Below are positions 50,416-59,161 of a stretch of DNA of 64,000 nucleotides, one piece after another. Made by a program: the position numbers and the translations under genes. The stretch comes from Phaeobacter sp. CECT 5382. GTDB lineage: Bacteria > Pseudomonadota > Alphaproteobacteria > Rhodobacterales > Rhodobacteraceae. The notes below the pieces were generated by a model. The model was not told the DNA's origin and ran no database searches. It worked only from the letters and a program-made list of their open reading frames with translations. Position 1 is the stretch's first letter. Every line of letters begins with the position of its first letter. The stretch lies in NCBI RefSeq assembly GCF_001457775.1, contig NZ_CYSG01000003.1:62001-126000 (forward strand). The letters are read 5' to 3'.

Positions 50416-51923
50416 GCGATCTCAACCAAAACATCGAGACCCTGAAATCCCATCTGGCGCGGTTTCAGGACCGGGGTATTGAAAACCTGATTGATGGCTC
50501 CTCCTGCCCCGCAATAGACGGCCAAACCTTTGCCACCACATCGCCAGTGGATGAAAGCCATATCGCCCATGTGGCGCGCAGTGGCGCCGCCGATATCGAT
50601 GCCGCCGCCCGCGCCGCCCGCGCCGCCTTTCCCGCCTGGCGCGATATGCCCGCGCTGGAGCGCAAGAAGATCCTGAACCGCATTGCTGATCTGATCGTTG
50701 AGCGCGCCGAAGAGATCGCCCTGTGCGAATGCTGGGACACCGGTCAGGCGCTGCGGTTCATGTCCAAGGCCGCCCTGCGTGGAGCCGAGAATTTCCGCTT
50801 TTTTGCCGACAAGGCTACATCCGCCCGCGATGGCCAGCAGCTGCAATCGCCAACGCTGATGAACGTCACCACCCGCGTACCAATCGGTCCAGTGGGCATC
50901 ATCACGCCCTGGAACACACCCTTTATGCTGTCGACCTGGAAGATCGCCCCTGCTCTGGCGGCGGGCTGTACCGTGGTGCATAAACCGGCTGAATTCAGCC
51001 CACTTACTGCCCGTATTCTGGCCGAAATCGCCCATGAGGCCGGTCTGCCAGACGGAGTCTGGAACTTGGTCAACGGCATGGGCGAGGACGCAGGTAAGGC
51101 CCTTACCGAACATTCTGATATCAAGGCCATCGCCTTTGTCGGTGAAAGCAGTACCGGGTCACGGATCATGGCGCAGGGCGCGCCAACATTGAAACGGGTA
51201 CATTTCGAATTGGGCGGCAAAAACCCGGTGATCGTCTTTGACGATGCCGATCTTGACCGCGCCCTGGATGCGGCGATCTTCATGATCTACTCATTGAATG
51301 GCGAGCGCTGCACCTCGTCGTCGCGGCTGCTGGTGCAAGACAGCATCGCCGATGCGTTTGAGGCCAAGCTGGTCGAGCGGGTGAACAACATCCGCGTCGG
51401 CCACCCACTGGATCCCAACACCGAAATGGGACCGCTAATCCACAAGGTGCATTTCGACAAGGTGACATCTTATTTCGACACTGCCCGCGAAGATGGCGCG
51501 GTGATCGCCGCAGGTGGCACGCGTCATGGCGATACCGGCTGGTTCGTACGTCCCACCCTGTTCACCCAGGCGCAAAACGATATGCGCGTCGCCCAGGAAG
51601 AGATCTTTGGCCCGGTGCTGACCTCGATCCGGTTCAGTGATGAGCAAGAGGCTCTAACATTGGCCAATGCGACCGATTATGGTCTCACAGCCTATCTCTG
51701 GACCAATGATCTGAGCCGCGCCATGCGTCTTACCAACAGCATTGAAGCCGGGATGATCTGGGTGAATTCGGAAAACGTGCGTCACCTGCCGACCCCCTTT
51801 GGTGGGGTCAAAGCCTCGGGTATTGGGCGCGATGGCGGCGACTGGTCGTTTGAATTCTACATGGAACAAAAACACATCGGCTTTGCCATTGGCCAACACA
51901 AGATCCCGCGTCTCGGCGCCTGA
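50412..51923 (+). CDS. hpaE: 5-carboxymethyl-2-hydroxymuconate semialdehyde dehydrogenase
   Basis: NAD-dependent aldehyde dehydrogenase that oxidises the ring-cleavage semialdehyde. The 503-residue product has catalytic Glu266 in HFELGGKNPV and catalytic Cys300 in NGERCTSSSRLLVQD, with the NAD-binding GFVGESSTGSRIM-type segment between them. The start MSDLNQNIETL overlaps hpaF by four bases. Length and gene order (F-E-D) match the family. Confidence 0.95.
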   Translation: MSDLNQNIETLKSHLARFQDRGIENLIDGSSCPAIDGQTFATTSPVDESHIAHVARSGAADIDAAARAARAAFPAWRDMPALERKKILNRIADLIVERAEEIALCECWDTGQALRFMSKAALRGAENFRFFADKATSARDGQQLQSPTLMNVTTRVPIGPVGIITPWNTPFMLSTWKIAPALAAGCTVVHKPAEFSPLTARILAEIAHEAGLPDGVWNLVNGMGEDAGKALTEHSDIKAIAFVGESSTGSRIMAQGAPTLKRVHFELGGKNPVIVFDDADLDRALDAAIFMIYSLNGERCTSSSRLLVQDSIADAFEAKLVERVNNIRVGHPLDPNTEMGPLIHKVHFDKVTSYFDTAREDGAVIAAGGTRHGDTGWFVRPTLFTQAQNDMRVAQEEIFGPVLTSIRFSDEQEALTLANATDYGLTAYLWTNDLSRAMRLTNSIEAGMIWVNSENVRHLPTPFGGVKASGIGRDGGDWSFEFYMEQKHIGFAIGQHKIPRLGA

Positions 51924-51968
51924 TCGCTGAGCAAACACTGGAAACGCGCGCCCTTCGGAGGAAAGACA

Positions 51969-52949
51969 ATGCCCGTACCTGCCCCTAATCTTTATCCTGC
52001 CTTCAACATCGTTCGCTTGTCCCATGTGGAATATGGGGTTACCGACCTTGCGGCGAGCCGCGCCTTTTATGTCGACACCCTTGGCCTGCAAGTCACGCAC
52101 GAGGATGAAAACCGCATCTATCTGCGCGCCATGGAAGAACGTGGCCACCACTGCATTGTTTTGGTCCAGGTCGGCAAAGCCGAGGTCGGCGTGCTGGGGT
52201 TCAAGCTTTATGACGAGCCAGATCTCGACAAGGCGGCGGAGTTTTTTGCTGCCAAGGGCCTGCCCATCGAGTGGGTCGACCGCCCCCACATGGGGCGCAC
52301 TCTGCGCACCCGTGACCCCTGGGGGATCCCACTGGAGTTCTACGTCAAGATGGATCGGTTGGAGCCGATCCATCAGAAATACAGGCTCTATAATGGGGTA
52401 AAACCGCTGCGCATCGATCATTTCAATATGTTCAGCGCCGATGTGGATGCCTCTGTCGCCTTTTACAACGAGATTGGATTTCGGGTCACCGAATACACAG
52501 AGGACGACGAAAGCGGCAAGGTCTGGGCGGCCTGGATGCACCGCAAGGGTGGCGTGCATGACGTGGCCTTTACCAATGGCTTTGGCCCACGCCTGCACCA
52601 CACGGCATTCTGGGTGCCGACACCGCTGAATATCATTGATCTGCTCGACCTGATGTCCACCACTGGCTACGTAGACAATATTGAGCGCGGCCCCGGACGG
52701 CACGGAATTTCCAATGCATTTTTTCTCTATGTGCGTGACCCGGATGGCCACCGGATCGAGATCTACTGCTCGGATTACCAAACCGTTGACCCAGACCTTG
52801 AAGCGATCAAGTGGTCGCTCAAAGATCCGCAACGCCAGACCCTGTGGGGCGAGCCGGCACCGCGCAGCTGGTTCGAGGAAGGCTCCACCTTTGAAGGCGC
52901 CGAGCCACAGCAAAGCGCGCTCACAGCACAGCCGATCATTGCACCCTGA
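51969..52949 (+). CDS. hpaD: 3,4-dihydroxyphenylacetate 2,3-dioxygenase
   Basis: Extradiol ring-cleaving dioxygenase of the VOC superfamily. The 326-residue product has two VOC modules; the metal triad H151 (RIDHFNMF), H211 (RLHHTAFW) and E264 (HRIEIYCSDY) has the family spacing. This is the VOC-type HpaD as in Brevibacterium/Arthrobacter, not the LigB type of E. coli. It lies 45 bp after hpaE, then 76 bp of hairpin-rich sequence leads to the decarboxylase. Confidence 0.93.
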   Translation: MPVPAPNLYPAFNIVRLSHVEYGVTDLAASRAFYVDTLGLQVTHEDENRIYLRAMEERGHHCIVLVQVGKAEVGVLGFKLYDEPDLDKAAEFFAAKGLPIEWVDRPHMGRTLRTRDPWGIPLEFYVKMDRLEPIHQKYRLYNGVKPLRIDHFNMFSADVDASVAFYNEIGFRVTEYTEDDESGKVWAAWMHRKGGVHDVAFTNGFGPRLHHTAFWVPTPLNIIDLLDLMSTTGYVDNIERGPGRHGISNAFFLYVRDPDGHRIEIYCSDYQTVDPDLEAIKWSLKDPQRQTLWGEPAPRSWFEEGSTFEGAEPQQSALTAQPIIAP

Positions 52950-52958
52950 CACATACAA

Positions 52959-53008
52959 GCTCGGCCCTCCCTAAAGGAGGATCGAGCGCGGCCCGAGCCG
53001 AGCTCGGG
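52959..53008 (+). promoter_or_regulatory. Hairpin pair before the decarboxylase gene
   Basis: An outer GCTCG/CGAGC (52959-52963 with 52983-52987) with CCTCC/GGAGG (52966-52970 with 52976-52980) inside is followed by CCCGAG/CTCGGG (52992-52997 with 53003-53008). They lie inside the operon just before a ribosome site, so they may tune downstream expression. Confidence 0.45.
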
Positions 53009-53025
53009 GCAAGGAGAGACAAGAT

Positions 53026-54438
53026 ATGAAATGGGATGAATTTTCCGACTGGGGCCGCCGGATTGCTGACTGGACGCAGGACTATCACCAGACCGTTGGT
53101 GAACGCCCGGTGCGCGCCAACACAGAACCGGGTGATATCCTGAACGCCCTGCCCGCCACGCCCCCCGAGGGCGGGACCGGTATGGAGGCGATCTTTGCCG
53201 ATTTTGAAGAGATTGTGATGCCAGGTATCACCCATTGGCAACACCCACGCTTCTTTGCCTATTTCAACTCCAACGCTGCCGCTCCATCGGTGCTGGCTGA
53301 ATTCCTTGCGTCCGCCATCGCGCCGCAGTGCATGCTGTGGCAGACTTCTCCGGCGGCGACCGAAATGGAAACCCGGATGATGGACTGGCTGCGTCAGGCG
53401 CTGGATCTACCCAGCGAATTCCAAGGCGTCATTCAGGACAGCGCATCATCAGCTACTTTGGCAGCGGTGCTGACCATGCGGGAAAAAGCGCTGAACTGGC
53501 AGGGCAACCAACAGGGACTGTTTGCGCAGAAACCACTGCGGATCTATTGTTCTTCAGAGGTGCATACCTCGGTGGATCGCGCCATCTGGGTGGCCGGTAT
53601 CGGCCAGCAAAACCTGGTGCGCGTCCCCATCAAAGGCGACTGGCGCGGCATGGACCCCGCCGCACTGCGGGCAGCCATTGAGGCCGATCTCGCCGCCGGA
53701 TTGCAGCCTGCCGGGGTGATCCTATGTGTTGGTGGCACCGGCACCGGCGCCACCGATCCGGTGGAGGACTGCCTGCAAATCGCCCAAGAATACGGACTCT
53801 ATTCCCATGTCGATGCGGCCTGGGCAGGCTCTGCCATGATCTGCCCGGAATACCGCCATTACTGGCCCGGGATCGAAGGCGCAGACAGCATCGTTTTCAA
53901 CCCGCATAAATGGCTGGGTGTGCAGTTCGACTGCTCCGCCCATTTCCTGAAGAACCCCGATGATCTAGTGCAAACGCTGGCGATCAGTCCCGAATATCTG
54001 AAGACCCACGGCAAGGATGGCATCATCAACTATTCCGAATGGTCGGTGCCGCTGGGTCGTCGTTTCCGCGCGCTCAAGATCTGGTTTTTGATCCGCACCT
54101 ACGGGCTGGAAGGGCTGCGCGCGCGCCTGCGCAATCACATCAACTGGTCCAACCAGCTACATGAAAAACTCAAGTTAGAGCCTGATTTTGAGATCATAAC
54201 CCCGCCCATGTGGTCGCTCTGGACCTTTCGCTATGCCCCCAAGGGCGCAACTGACCTGGACGATCTAAATCTGCGACTGGTCAACGCCATCAATGATGAT
54301 GGCCGTATTTATCTGACCCAGACCCGCGTCGATGGCGATCTGGTGATCCGCTTTCAGGCCGGACAGTTTGAAACCACCGAAGATGATGTGATGATGGCCC
54401 ATACCGTCATCACCGAAATAGCAAGAGGGCTTTCCTGA
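53026..54438 (+). CDS. PLP-dependent aromatic-L-amino-acid decarboxylase
   Basis: 470-residue group II decarboxylase. The cofactor Lys295 lies in NPHKWLG, and HVDAAWAGSA carries the Asp that holds the pyridine nitrogen. N-terminal GITHWQHPRFFAYFNSNAAAPSVLAEFLASA with LWQTSPAATEMET is typical for tyrosine, DOPA, tryptophan or phenylalanine decarboxylases. It is inside the hpa operon, between hpaD and hpaG, with only one base of overlap to hpaG. I infer that it makes tyramine or dopamine on the way to hydroxyphenylacetate; substrate not proven. Confidence 0.9.
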   Translation: MKWDEFSDWGRRIADWTQDYHQTVGERPVRANTEPGDILNALPATPPEGGTGMEAIFADFEEIVMPGITHWQHPRFFAYFNSNAAAPSVLAEFLASAIAPQCMLWQTSPAATEMETRMMDWLRQALDLPSEFQGVIQDSASSATLAAVLTMREKALNWQGNQQGLFAQKPLRIYCSSEVHTSVDRAIWVAGIGQQNLVRVPIKGDWRGMDPAALRAAIEADLAAGLQPAGVILCVGGTGTGATDPVEDCLQIAQEYGLYSHVDAAWAGSAMICPEYRHYWPGIEGADSIVFNPHKWLGVQFDCSAHFLKNPDDLVQTLAISPEYLKTHGKDGIINYSEWSVPLGRRFRALKIWFLIRTYGLEGLRARLRNHINWSNQLHEKLKLEPDFEIITPPMWSLWTFRYAPKGATDLDDLNLRLVNAINDDGRIYLTQTRVDGDLVIRFQAGQFETTEDDVMMAHTVITEIARGLS

Positions 54439-55304
54439 TGCGCTTTGCCACCTATACCGCCGCAGGCGAAACCTTCTATGGTGCCGTCACAGAGGCGGGC
54501 ATGATCGCCCTGTCGCCCCTGTTCCCGGAATGGTCGACACTGCGCGATGTGATCGCCGCACAAGGGCTCTCCAGCCTCGAAGGTTCTGCACAGGGTATGG
54601 CTGTCACCCATAGGGATTTCACCTATCAGATCCCGGTGCCCAACCCGGAAAAGATCCTCTGTGTTGGGGTGAATTTTCCTGATCGCAACGCGGAATACAA
54701 AGACGGCACAGCGCAGCCGAAACACATGTCGTTGTTTCCGCGCTTTGCGCGATCCTTTACCGGGGCGGAAAGCTCGCTGGTACGCCCGCCGGAAAACCAC
54801 ACGCTGGACTACGAGGGCGAGGTCGCCATTGTCATCGGCAAAGGTGGACGGCGTATCAAAGCGGAAGACGCTTATGAGCATATCGCGGCACTGACCCTGT
54901 GCAATGAAGGCACCATCCGCGACTGGGTGCGTCATGCCAAATTCAACGTCACGCAAGGCAAAAACTGGGACAATTCCGGCGCCATTGGTCCCTGGCTAGT
55001 GCCCTTCACCGATGCGGCGCAACTGGATGACGCTCGCATTGTCACACGGGTCAATGGCGAGGTCCGGCAGGATGATGTTCTCAGCCGCATGATGTTCCCG
55101 ATCCGCGAAGAAATCGCCTATATTTCTACCTTCACCACGCTGGTGCCCGGCGACGTGATCATCACCGGCACGCCAACAGGTGCGGGCGCGCGGTTCGATC
55201 CGCCGAAATATCTGGTGCCCGGCGATGTGGTCGAAGTCGAAGTCGAAGGTATCGGGATCCTACGCAATACAGTCGCGGACGAGTTTGATGGGGGCCCCGC
55301 ATGA
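54438..55304 (+). CDS. hpaG: Fumarylacetoacetate hydrolase-family protein, HpaG (OPET decarboxylase/isomerase) type
   Basis: 288-residue FAH-fold enzyme predicted to decarboxylate and isomerise 5-oxopent-3-ene-1,2,5-tricarboxylate. Core motifs are KILCVGVNFPDRNAEYK, HTLDYEGEVAIVIGKGGRRI (metal Glu), TLCNEGTIRDWVRHAKFNVTQGKNWDNSGAIGPW and LVPGDVIITGTPTGAGARFDPP. It is one domain, so it matches only one half of E. coli HpaG; whether a second copy does the other step is unknown. It overlaps the decarboxylase stop by one base and hpaH by four. Confidence 0.88.
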   Translation: MRFATYTAAGETFYGAVTEAGMIALSPLFPEWSTLRDVIAAQGLSSLEGSAQGMAVTHRDFTYQIPVPNPEKILCVGVNFPDRNAEYKDGTAQPKHMSLFPRFARSFTGAESSLVRPPENHTLDYEGEVAIVIGKGGRRIKAEDAYEHIAALTLCNEGTIRDWVRHAKFNVTQGKNWDNSGAIGPWLVPFTDAAQLDDARIVTRVNGEVRQDDVLSRMMFPIREEIAYISTFTTLVPGDVIITGTPTGAGARFDPPKYLVPGDVVEVEVEGIGILRNTVADEFDGGPA

Positions 55305-56101
55305 CCCCCGATCAGCACCAATCCGCCGCCGAAATGCTGCTGCAGGCCGAAGCCACAGGCCAGCAATGCGGGCTGCTCTCACTCGCCTATCCCGGCATGA
55401 CATTGGAAGATGCCTATGCAGTACAACAGGCTCTAATACAGCTGAAATTGGCCTCGGGGCGTCGCAAGGTTGGCTGGAAGATCGGTCTGACCAGCCGCGC
55501 CATGCAGCAGGCGCTCAACATCACCACCCCGGATAGTGGCGTGCTGCTGGATGACATGGTGTTTGAAAACGGCGCCACTGTGCCCGCAGGCCGGTTTATC
55601 CAACCCCGCATCGAAGCTGAGATCGCCTTTGTGATGAAAGCGCCTCTTGCCGGGGCCGACTGCACGCGCGAAGACGTCATTGCCGCGACCGGTTTTGTGG
55701 CACCCTCTCTGGAAATTCTGGATACCCGCATTCTGCGCGCCGATCCCGAAACCAGGCAGGCCCGGATCATCACCGATACCATCAGCGACAATGCCGCAAA
55801 TGCTGGCATCGTTCTGGGCGAAGCGCGCCACTCAACTGACGCGCACGACCTGCGTTGGGTCGGAGCTATTGTCGCCCGCAACAACGTAGTCGAGGAAACC
55901 GGACTGGGTGCAGGTGTGCTGAATGATCCGGTGACCTCTGTGCTATGGCTGGCACGCCGCATGGCCGAATATGGACAAGTGATCGAAGCTGGGGATATCG
56001 TCCTATCAGGGTCCTTTATCCGGCCCATTGAGTGCCCTTCCGGCAGCGAGATAAAGGCCGATTTCGGAGCCTTTGGCTCCGTTGCCATTTCATTTGAATA
56101 G
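55301..56101 (+). CDS. hpaH: 2-oxo-hepta-3-ene-1,7-dioate hydratase
   Basis: Mg2+-dependent hydratase of the HpaH/MhpD/XylJ family. The 266-residue product has RKVGWKIGLTSRAMQQALNITTPDSGVLLDDM, RIEAEIAFVMKAPL (metal Glu pair) and VAPSLEILDTRI, with the C-terminal NDPVTSVLWLARRMAEYGQVIEAGDIVLSGSFIRPIE, all family features. Overlaps hpaG by four bases, and hpaI follows after 13 bases. Confidence 0.94.
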   Translation: MTPDQHQSAAEMLLQAEATGQQCGLLSLAYPGMTLEDAYAVQQALIQLKLASGRRKVGWKIGLTSRAMQQALNITTPDSGVLLDDMVFENGATVPAGRFIQPRIEAEIAFVMKAPLAGADCTREDVIAATGFVAPSLEILDTRILRADPETRQARIITDTISDNAANAGIVLGEARHSTDAHDLRWVGAIVARNNVVEETGLGAGVLNDPVTSVLWLARRMAEYGQVIEAGDIVLSGSFIRPIECPSGSEIKADFGAFGSVAISFE

Positions 56102-56114
56102 AAAGCCGATTGCC

Positions 56115-56885
56115 ATGCCCGCGCCCAAAAACACCTTCAAAACCGCTCTCGCCAACGGTGAACGTCAAATCGGCTGCTGGATGAGCTTTGCCGAAGGCTC
56201 GGTGGCCGAGATCATGGGCACCGCCGGATTTGACTGGCTGGTGATTGACGGCGAGCATGGCCCAAATGATATTCGCTCAATCCGCGATCAGCTGATGGCG
56301 CTGGCCGCATCCCCGAGCCACCCTGTCGTGCGCCTGCCAATTGGCGAGACCTGGATGGTGAAACAGGCGCTGGATGCCGGGGCGCAAAACATCCTGATCC
56401 CGATGGTGGAAACTGCCGAACAGGCGCGCGAGATGGTACGCGCCTGTCAATATCCGCCCCATGGCACCCGTGGCGTTGGTGCCACAGCAGCACGGGCAAC
56501 CATGTTTGGCTCAGTATCTGACTATATCCAGACTGCCGATCAGGAAATCTGCCTGCTGTTGCAGGTGGAAAACCGCGCAGGTATTGAAAACCTTGATGAG
56601 ATCCTTGCAGTTGAAGGCGTTGATGGGGTTTTCATTGGCCCCGCCGATCTGTCGACAGACATGGGCCATCAGGGCAACGCCGCCCATCCCGAGGTCCGCG
56701 CCGTCATTGCTGATGCTATTACCCGGATCAAGGCGGCCGGCAAGGCACCGGGTATTCTGGGCGTCAGCGATGAAGCCACCCAAGCCTATTTCGATATGGG
56801 GGCACAGTTCCTTGCTGTTGGCCTCGACGTGATGATCTTGGCACAAAACGCGCGCCACCTTGCTGCGACGTGGAAAGAAAAGTAG
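56115..56885 (+). CDS. hpaI: 4-hydroxy-2-oxoheptanedioate aldolase
   Basis: Class II metal-dependent pyruvate aldolase that makes pyruvate and succinic semialdehyde, the last step of the route. The 256-residue product has IMGTAGFDWLVIDGEHGPND (base/metal region), VRLPIGETWMVKQALDAGAQNILIPMVE (with arginine), LLLQVENRAG and GVDGVFIGPADLSTDMGH. The start MPAPKNTF at 56115 gives the normal length. It is followed by 133 bp with a short hairpin (CCCC/GGGG at 56886-56899), then the transporter. Confidence 0.94.
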   Translation: MPAPKNTFKTALANGERQIGCWMSFAEGSVAEIMGTAGFDWLVIDGEHGPNDIRSIRDQLMALAASPSHPVVRLPIGETWMVKQALDAGAQNILIPMVETAEQAREMVRACQYPPHGTRGVGATAARATMFGSVSDYIQTADQEICLLLQVENRAGIENLDEILAVEGVDGVFIGPADLSTDMGHQGNAAHPEVRAVIADAITRIKAAGKAPGILGVSDEATQAYFDMGAQFLAVGLDVMILAQNARHLAATWKEK

Positions 56886-57018
56886 TCCCCTTACGGGGGA
56901 GTTGCGCGACGTACGTATTTCCCTGCAATTGACCAAAATATGAGGCCGCCGTTAGCCTGAAGGCACAGGAGCGTGACTGCGCCAGCCATGAATTGGCGCG
57001 CCCTCAGGGAGGAACGAC

Positions 57019-58194
57019 ATGAAACGTACTTTGCTCGCAGGAATGGTTTCTGCACTGGCGCTGGCTTCAGCCGCCGCCGCAGATATCAAGATTGCCCATA
57101 TCTATGGCAAGACCGGCCCGTTTGAGGCCTATGCCAAACAGTCCCATGACGGGCTGATGCTGGGGCTGGAATATGCCACCGGAGGCACCATGGAGATCAA
57201 CGGCGAAAAGATCGTCGTGATCGAAAAAGACACACAGCTAAAGCCGGAAAACGGCAAGGCGCTGCTTGAAGAAGCCTACGGTGACGACGAAGTTGATCTG
57301 GCCATTGGACCGGTCAGCTCGGGCGTGGCCCTGGCGATGCTTCCGGTTGCTGAAGAATATGAAAAAATCCTGATCGTCGAGCCCGCCGTGGCCGACAGCA
57401 TCACTGGCGCCAACTGGAACCGCTATATCTTCCGCACTTCGCGCAACTCGTCGCAGGATGCGGTTTCCAGCGCCATTGCGCTGGCCGGTGACAATGTCAA
57501 AATCGCCACGCTGGCGCAGGACTACGCCTTTGGACGGGACGGCATTGCCGCCTTCCGCGAAGCCCTCGCCGCCAAGGGGATTGAGCTGGTCCACGAAGAA
57601 TACGCCCCCACCGACACCACCGATTTCACCGCAGCCGGAGAGCGTATTTTCAATGCGATGAAAGATCTTGACGGTGAGAAAAAGCTCTTTGTGATCTGGG
57701 CAGGCGGTGGCAACCCGCTGGGCAAGATTCACGCTATGGATCCAAGCCGCTTTGGCATCGAATTTGCCGGTGTCGGCAATATCCTCGCCGCGCTGAAAGG
57801 CTTCAAGGACTATGAAGGCATGGAAGGTGGGACCTATTACTACTATGAGCTGCCCGACAACCCGGTGAACGACTGGTTGGTGAAAACCCATTTTGAGCGC
57901 TTTGACGGGCCGCCTGACTTCTTCACCGCTGGCGGCATGACCGCAGGTATCGCAGCAGTTGAAGCGATCAAAAAGGCGGGCTCCACCGACACTGAAGCAC
58001 TGATCAGCACGATGGAAGGCATGGAGTGGGAAACTCCCAAAGGCACCATGCAGTTCCGCGCTGAAGATCACCAGGCACTGCAGCCAATGTATCACTTCAA
58101 ACTGACTGTGCAGGACGGTGTGGAGTGGGCCGTGCCAGAACTGGTGCGCGAGCTGAGCATCGACGAGATGCCGGTGCCAATCCGCAATCAGTAA
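57019..58194 (+). CDS. Branched-chain-amino-acid-type ABC transporter substrate-binding protein
   Basis: 391-residue periplasmic binding protein of the LivJ/HBD family. The N-terminal signal is MKRTLLAGMVSALALASAAAA before DIKIAHIYGKTGPFEAYAKQ, and YYYYELPDNPVNDWLVKTHFERFDG lies near the hinge. The family binds leucine, aromatic acids, urea, amides and others. It is directly after hpaI and starts a full five-gene transporter. By position I infer an aromatic acid such as 4-hydroxyphenylacetate as substrate; no binding residues can be assigned with confidence. Confidence 0.88.
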   Translation: MKRTLLAGMVSALALASAAAADIKIAHIYGKTGPFEAYAKQSHDGLMLGLEYATGGTMEINGEKIVVIEKDTQLKPENGKALLEEAYGDDEVDLAIGPVSSGVALAMLPVAEEYEKILIVEPAVADSITGANWNRYIFRTSRNSSQDAVSSAIALAGDNVKIATLAQDYAFGRDGIAAFREALAAKGIELVHEEYAPTDTTDFTAAGERIFNAMKDLDGEKKLFVIWAGGGNPLGKIHAMDPSRFGIEFAGVGNILAALKGFKDYEGMEGGTYYYYELPDNPVNDWLVKTHFERFDGPPDFFTAGGMTAGIAAVEAIKKAGSTDTEALISTMEGMEWETPKGTMQFRAEDHQALQPMYHFKLTVQDGVEWAVPELVRELSIDEMPVPIRNQ

Positions 58195-58213
58195 CCCTGT
58201 TTGCACTCACAAA

Positions 58214-58246
58214 TTATGGCCCGGGGACAGCTTTCCTGGGCCATAA
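58214..58246 (+). terminator. Hairpin after transporter binding-protein gene
   Basis: TTATGGCCC (58214-58222) pairs perfectly with GGGCCATAA (58238-58246). The rest of the 187-bp gap is unremarkable. It may cap the binding-protein mRNA and reduce read-through to the ATPase genes. Confidence 0.55.
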
Positions 58247-58381
58247 CTACAAGCTCCCCCTGGCTGCACCAATGCTGGCTGCAGAGCCACTCTTGCCCCG
58301 GTCCATCCCGCCACAAATGGCCAGCGAGCCGTCGTATCACCCTCGGCACCTTAGTGTTCCTGCGGCTGAAGATCAGAGATC

Positions 58382-59161
58382 ATGATGACAGAACCAATCC
58401 TAAAAACCACCGGTCTGACAGTCCGTTTTGGCGGCCACGTGGCGGTTGATGCGGTCACTTGCGCCTTTAACGCCGGAGAGCTCACCGCGATTGTCGGCCC
58501 CAATGGCGCGGGCAAAACAACCTATTTCAACCTGATTTCCGGCCAGATCCCAGCCTCGGCTGGGCAAGTGCATCTGCGTGGCGCAGACATCAGCCGCGCC
58601 TCAGTCTCAAGCCGCACCAAGGCGGGCATCGGCCGCGCGTTTCAGCTGACCAACCTGTTTCCTGGCCTCACTGTATTGGAAAACCTGCGTCTGGTGGTGC
58701 AGGCGAAACAGGGTCGTGGTTTTAACCTCTGGTCGATGGTGTCGCGGCATCAGGATCTGACGGATGAGGCCGAAGCAATTCTCGCCCGCGTGCGCCTGCT
58801 GGATCAGCGCGATCAGGTGGTTTCGGAACTGTCGCATGGCAACCAGCGCAAGCTCGAAGTCGCACTGCTGATCGCACAGGACCCCGATGTCTATATGTTT
58901 GACGAACCAACGGCCGGCATGAGCGTCGATGAGGCCCCCGTGGTGCTTGACCTGATTGCCGAGCTGAAAGAGCAACAGGACCGCAGTATCCTGCTGGTCG
59001 AACACAAGATGGATGTCATCCGCACCCTCGCCGATCGCATCATCGTTTTGCACAATGGTGCCCTTGCCGCCGATGGTCCTCCGGCAGAAGTTATGGCTTC
59101 GGATGTGGTACAAGAGGCCTATATGGGGCGCGGACTCGAAGGGATCCTGGCTGATGTCTGA
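58382..59161 (+). CDS. Branched-chain-amino-acid-type ABC transporter ATP-binding protein (LivG-like)
   Basis: 259-residue ATPase with Walker A VGPNGAGKTTYFNLISG, Q-loop around GRAFQLTNLFPGLTV, signature ELSHGNQRKLEVALL, Walker B PDVYMFDEPTAGM, and H-loop LVEHKMD. The LSHG form of the signature is typical of LivG. ATG at 58382 or 58385 (adjacent codons) both work. It overlaps the LivF-like gene by eight bases. Confidence 0.93.
   Translation: MMTEPILKTTGLTVRFGGHVAVDAVTCAFNAGELTAIVGPNGAGKTTYFNLISGQIPASAGQVHLRGADISRASVSSRTKAGIGRAFQLTNLFPGLTVLENLRLVVQAKQGRGFNLWSMVSRHQDLTDEAEAILARVRLLDQRDQVVSELSHGNQRKLEVALLIAQDPDVYMFDEPTAGMSVDEAPVVLDLIAELKEQQDRSILLVEHKMDVIRTLADRIIVLHNGALAADGPPAEVMASDVVQEAYMGRGLEGILADV

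Noticed and set aside
51654-52958. 434-residue minus-strand open frame across hpaD and the end of hpaE
   Set aside because: Crosses two well-supported genes in antisense and shows no domain.
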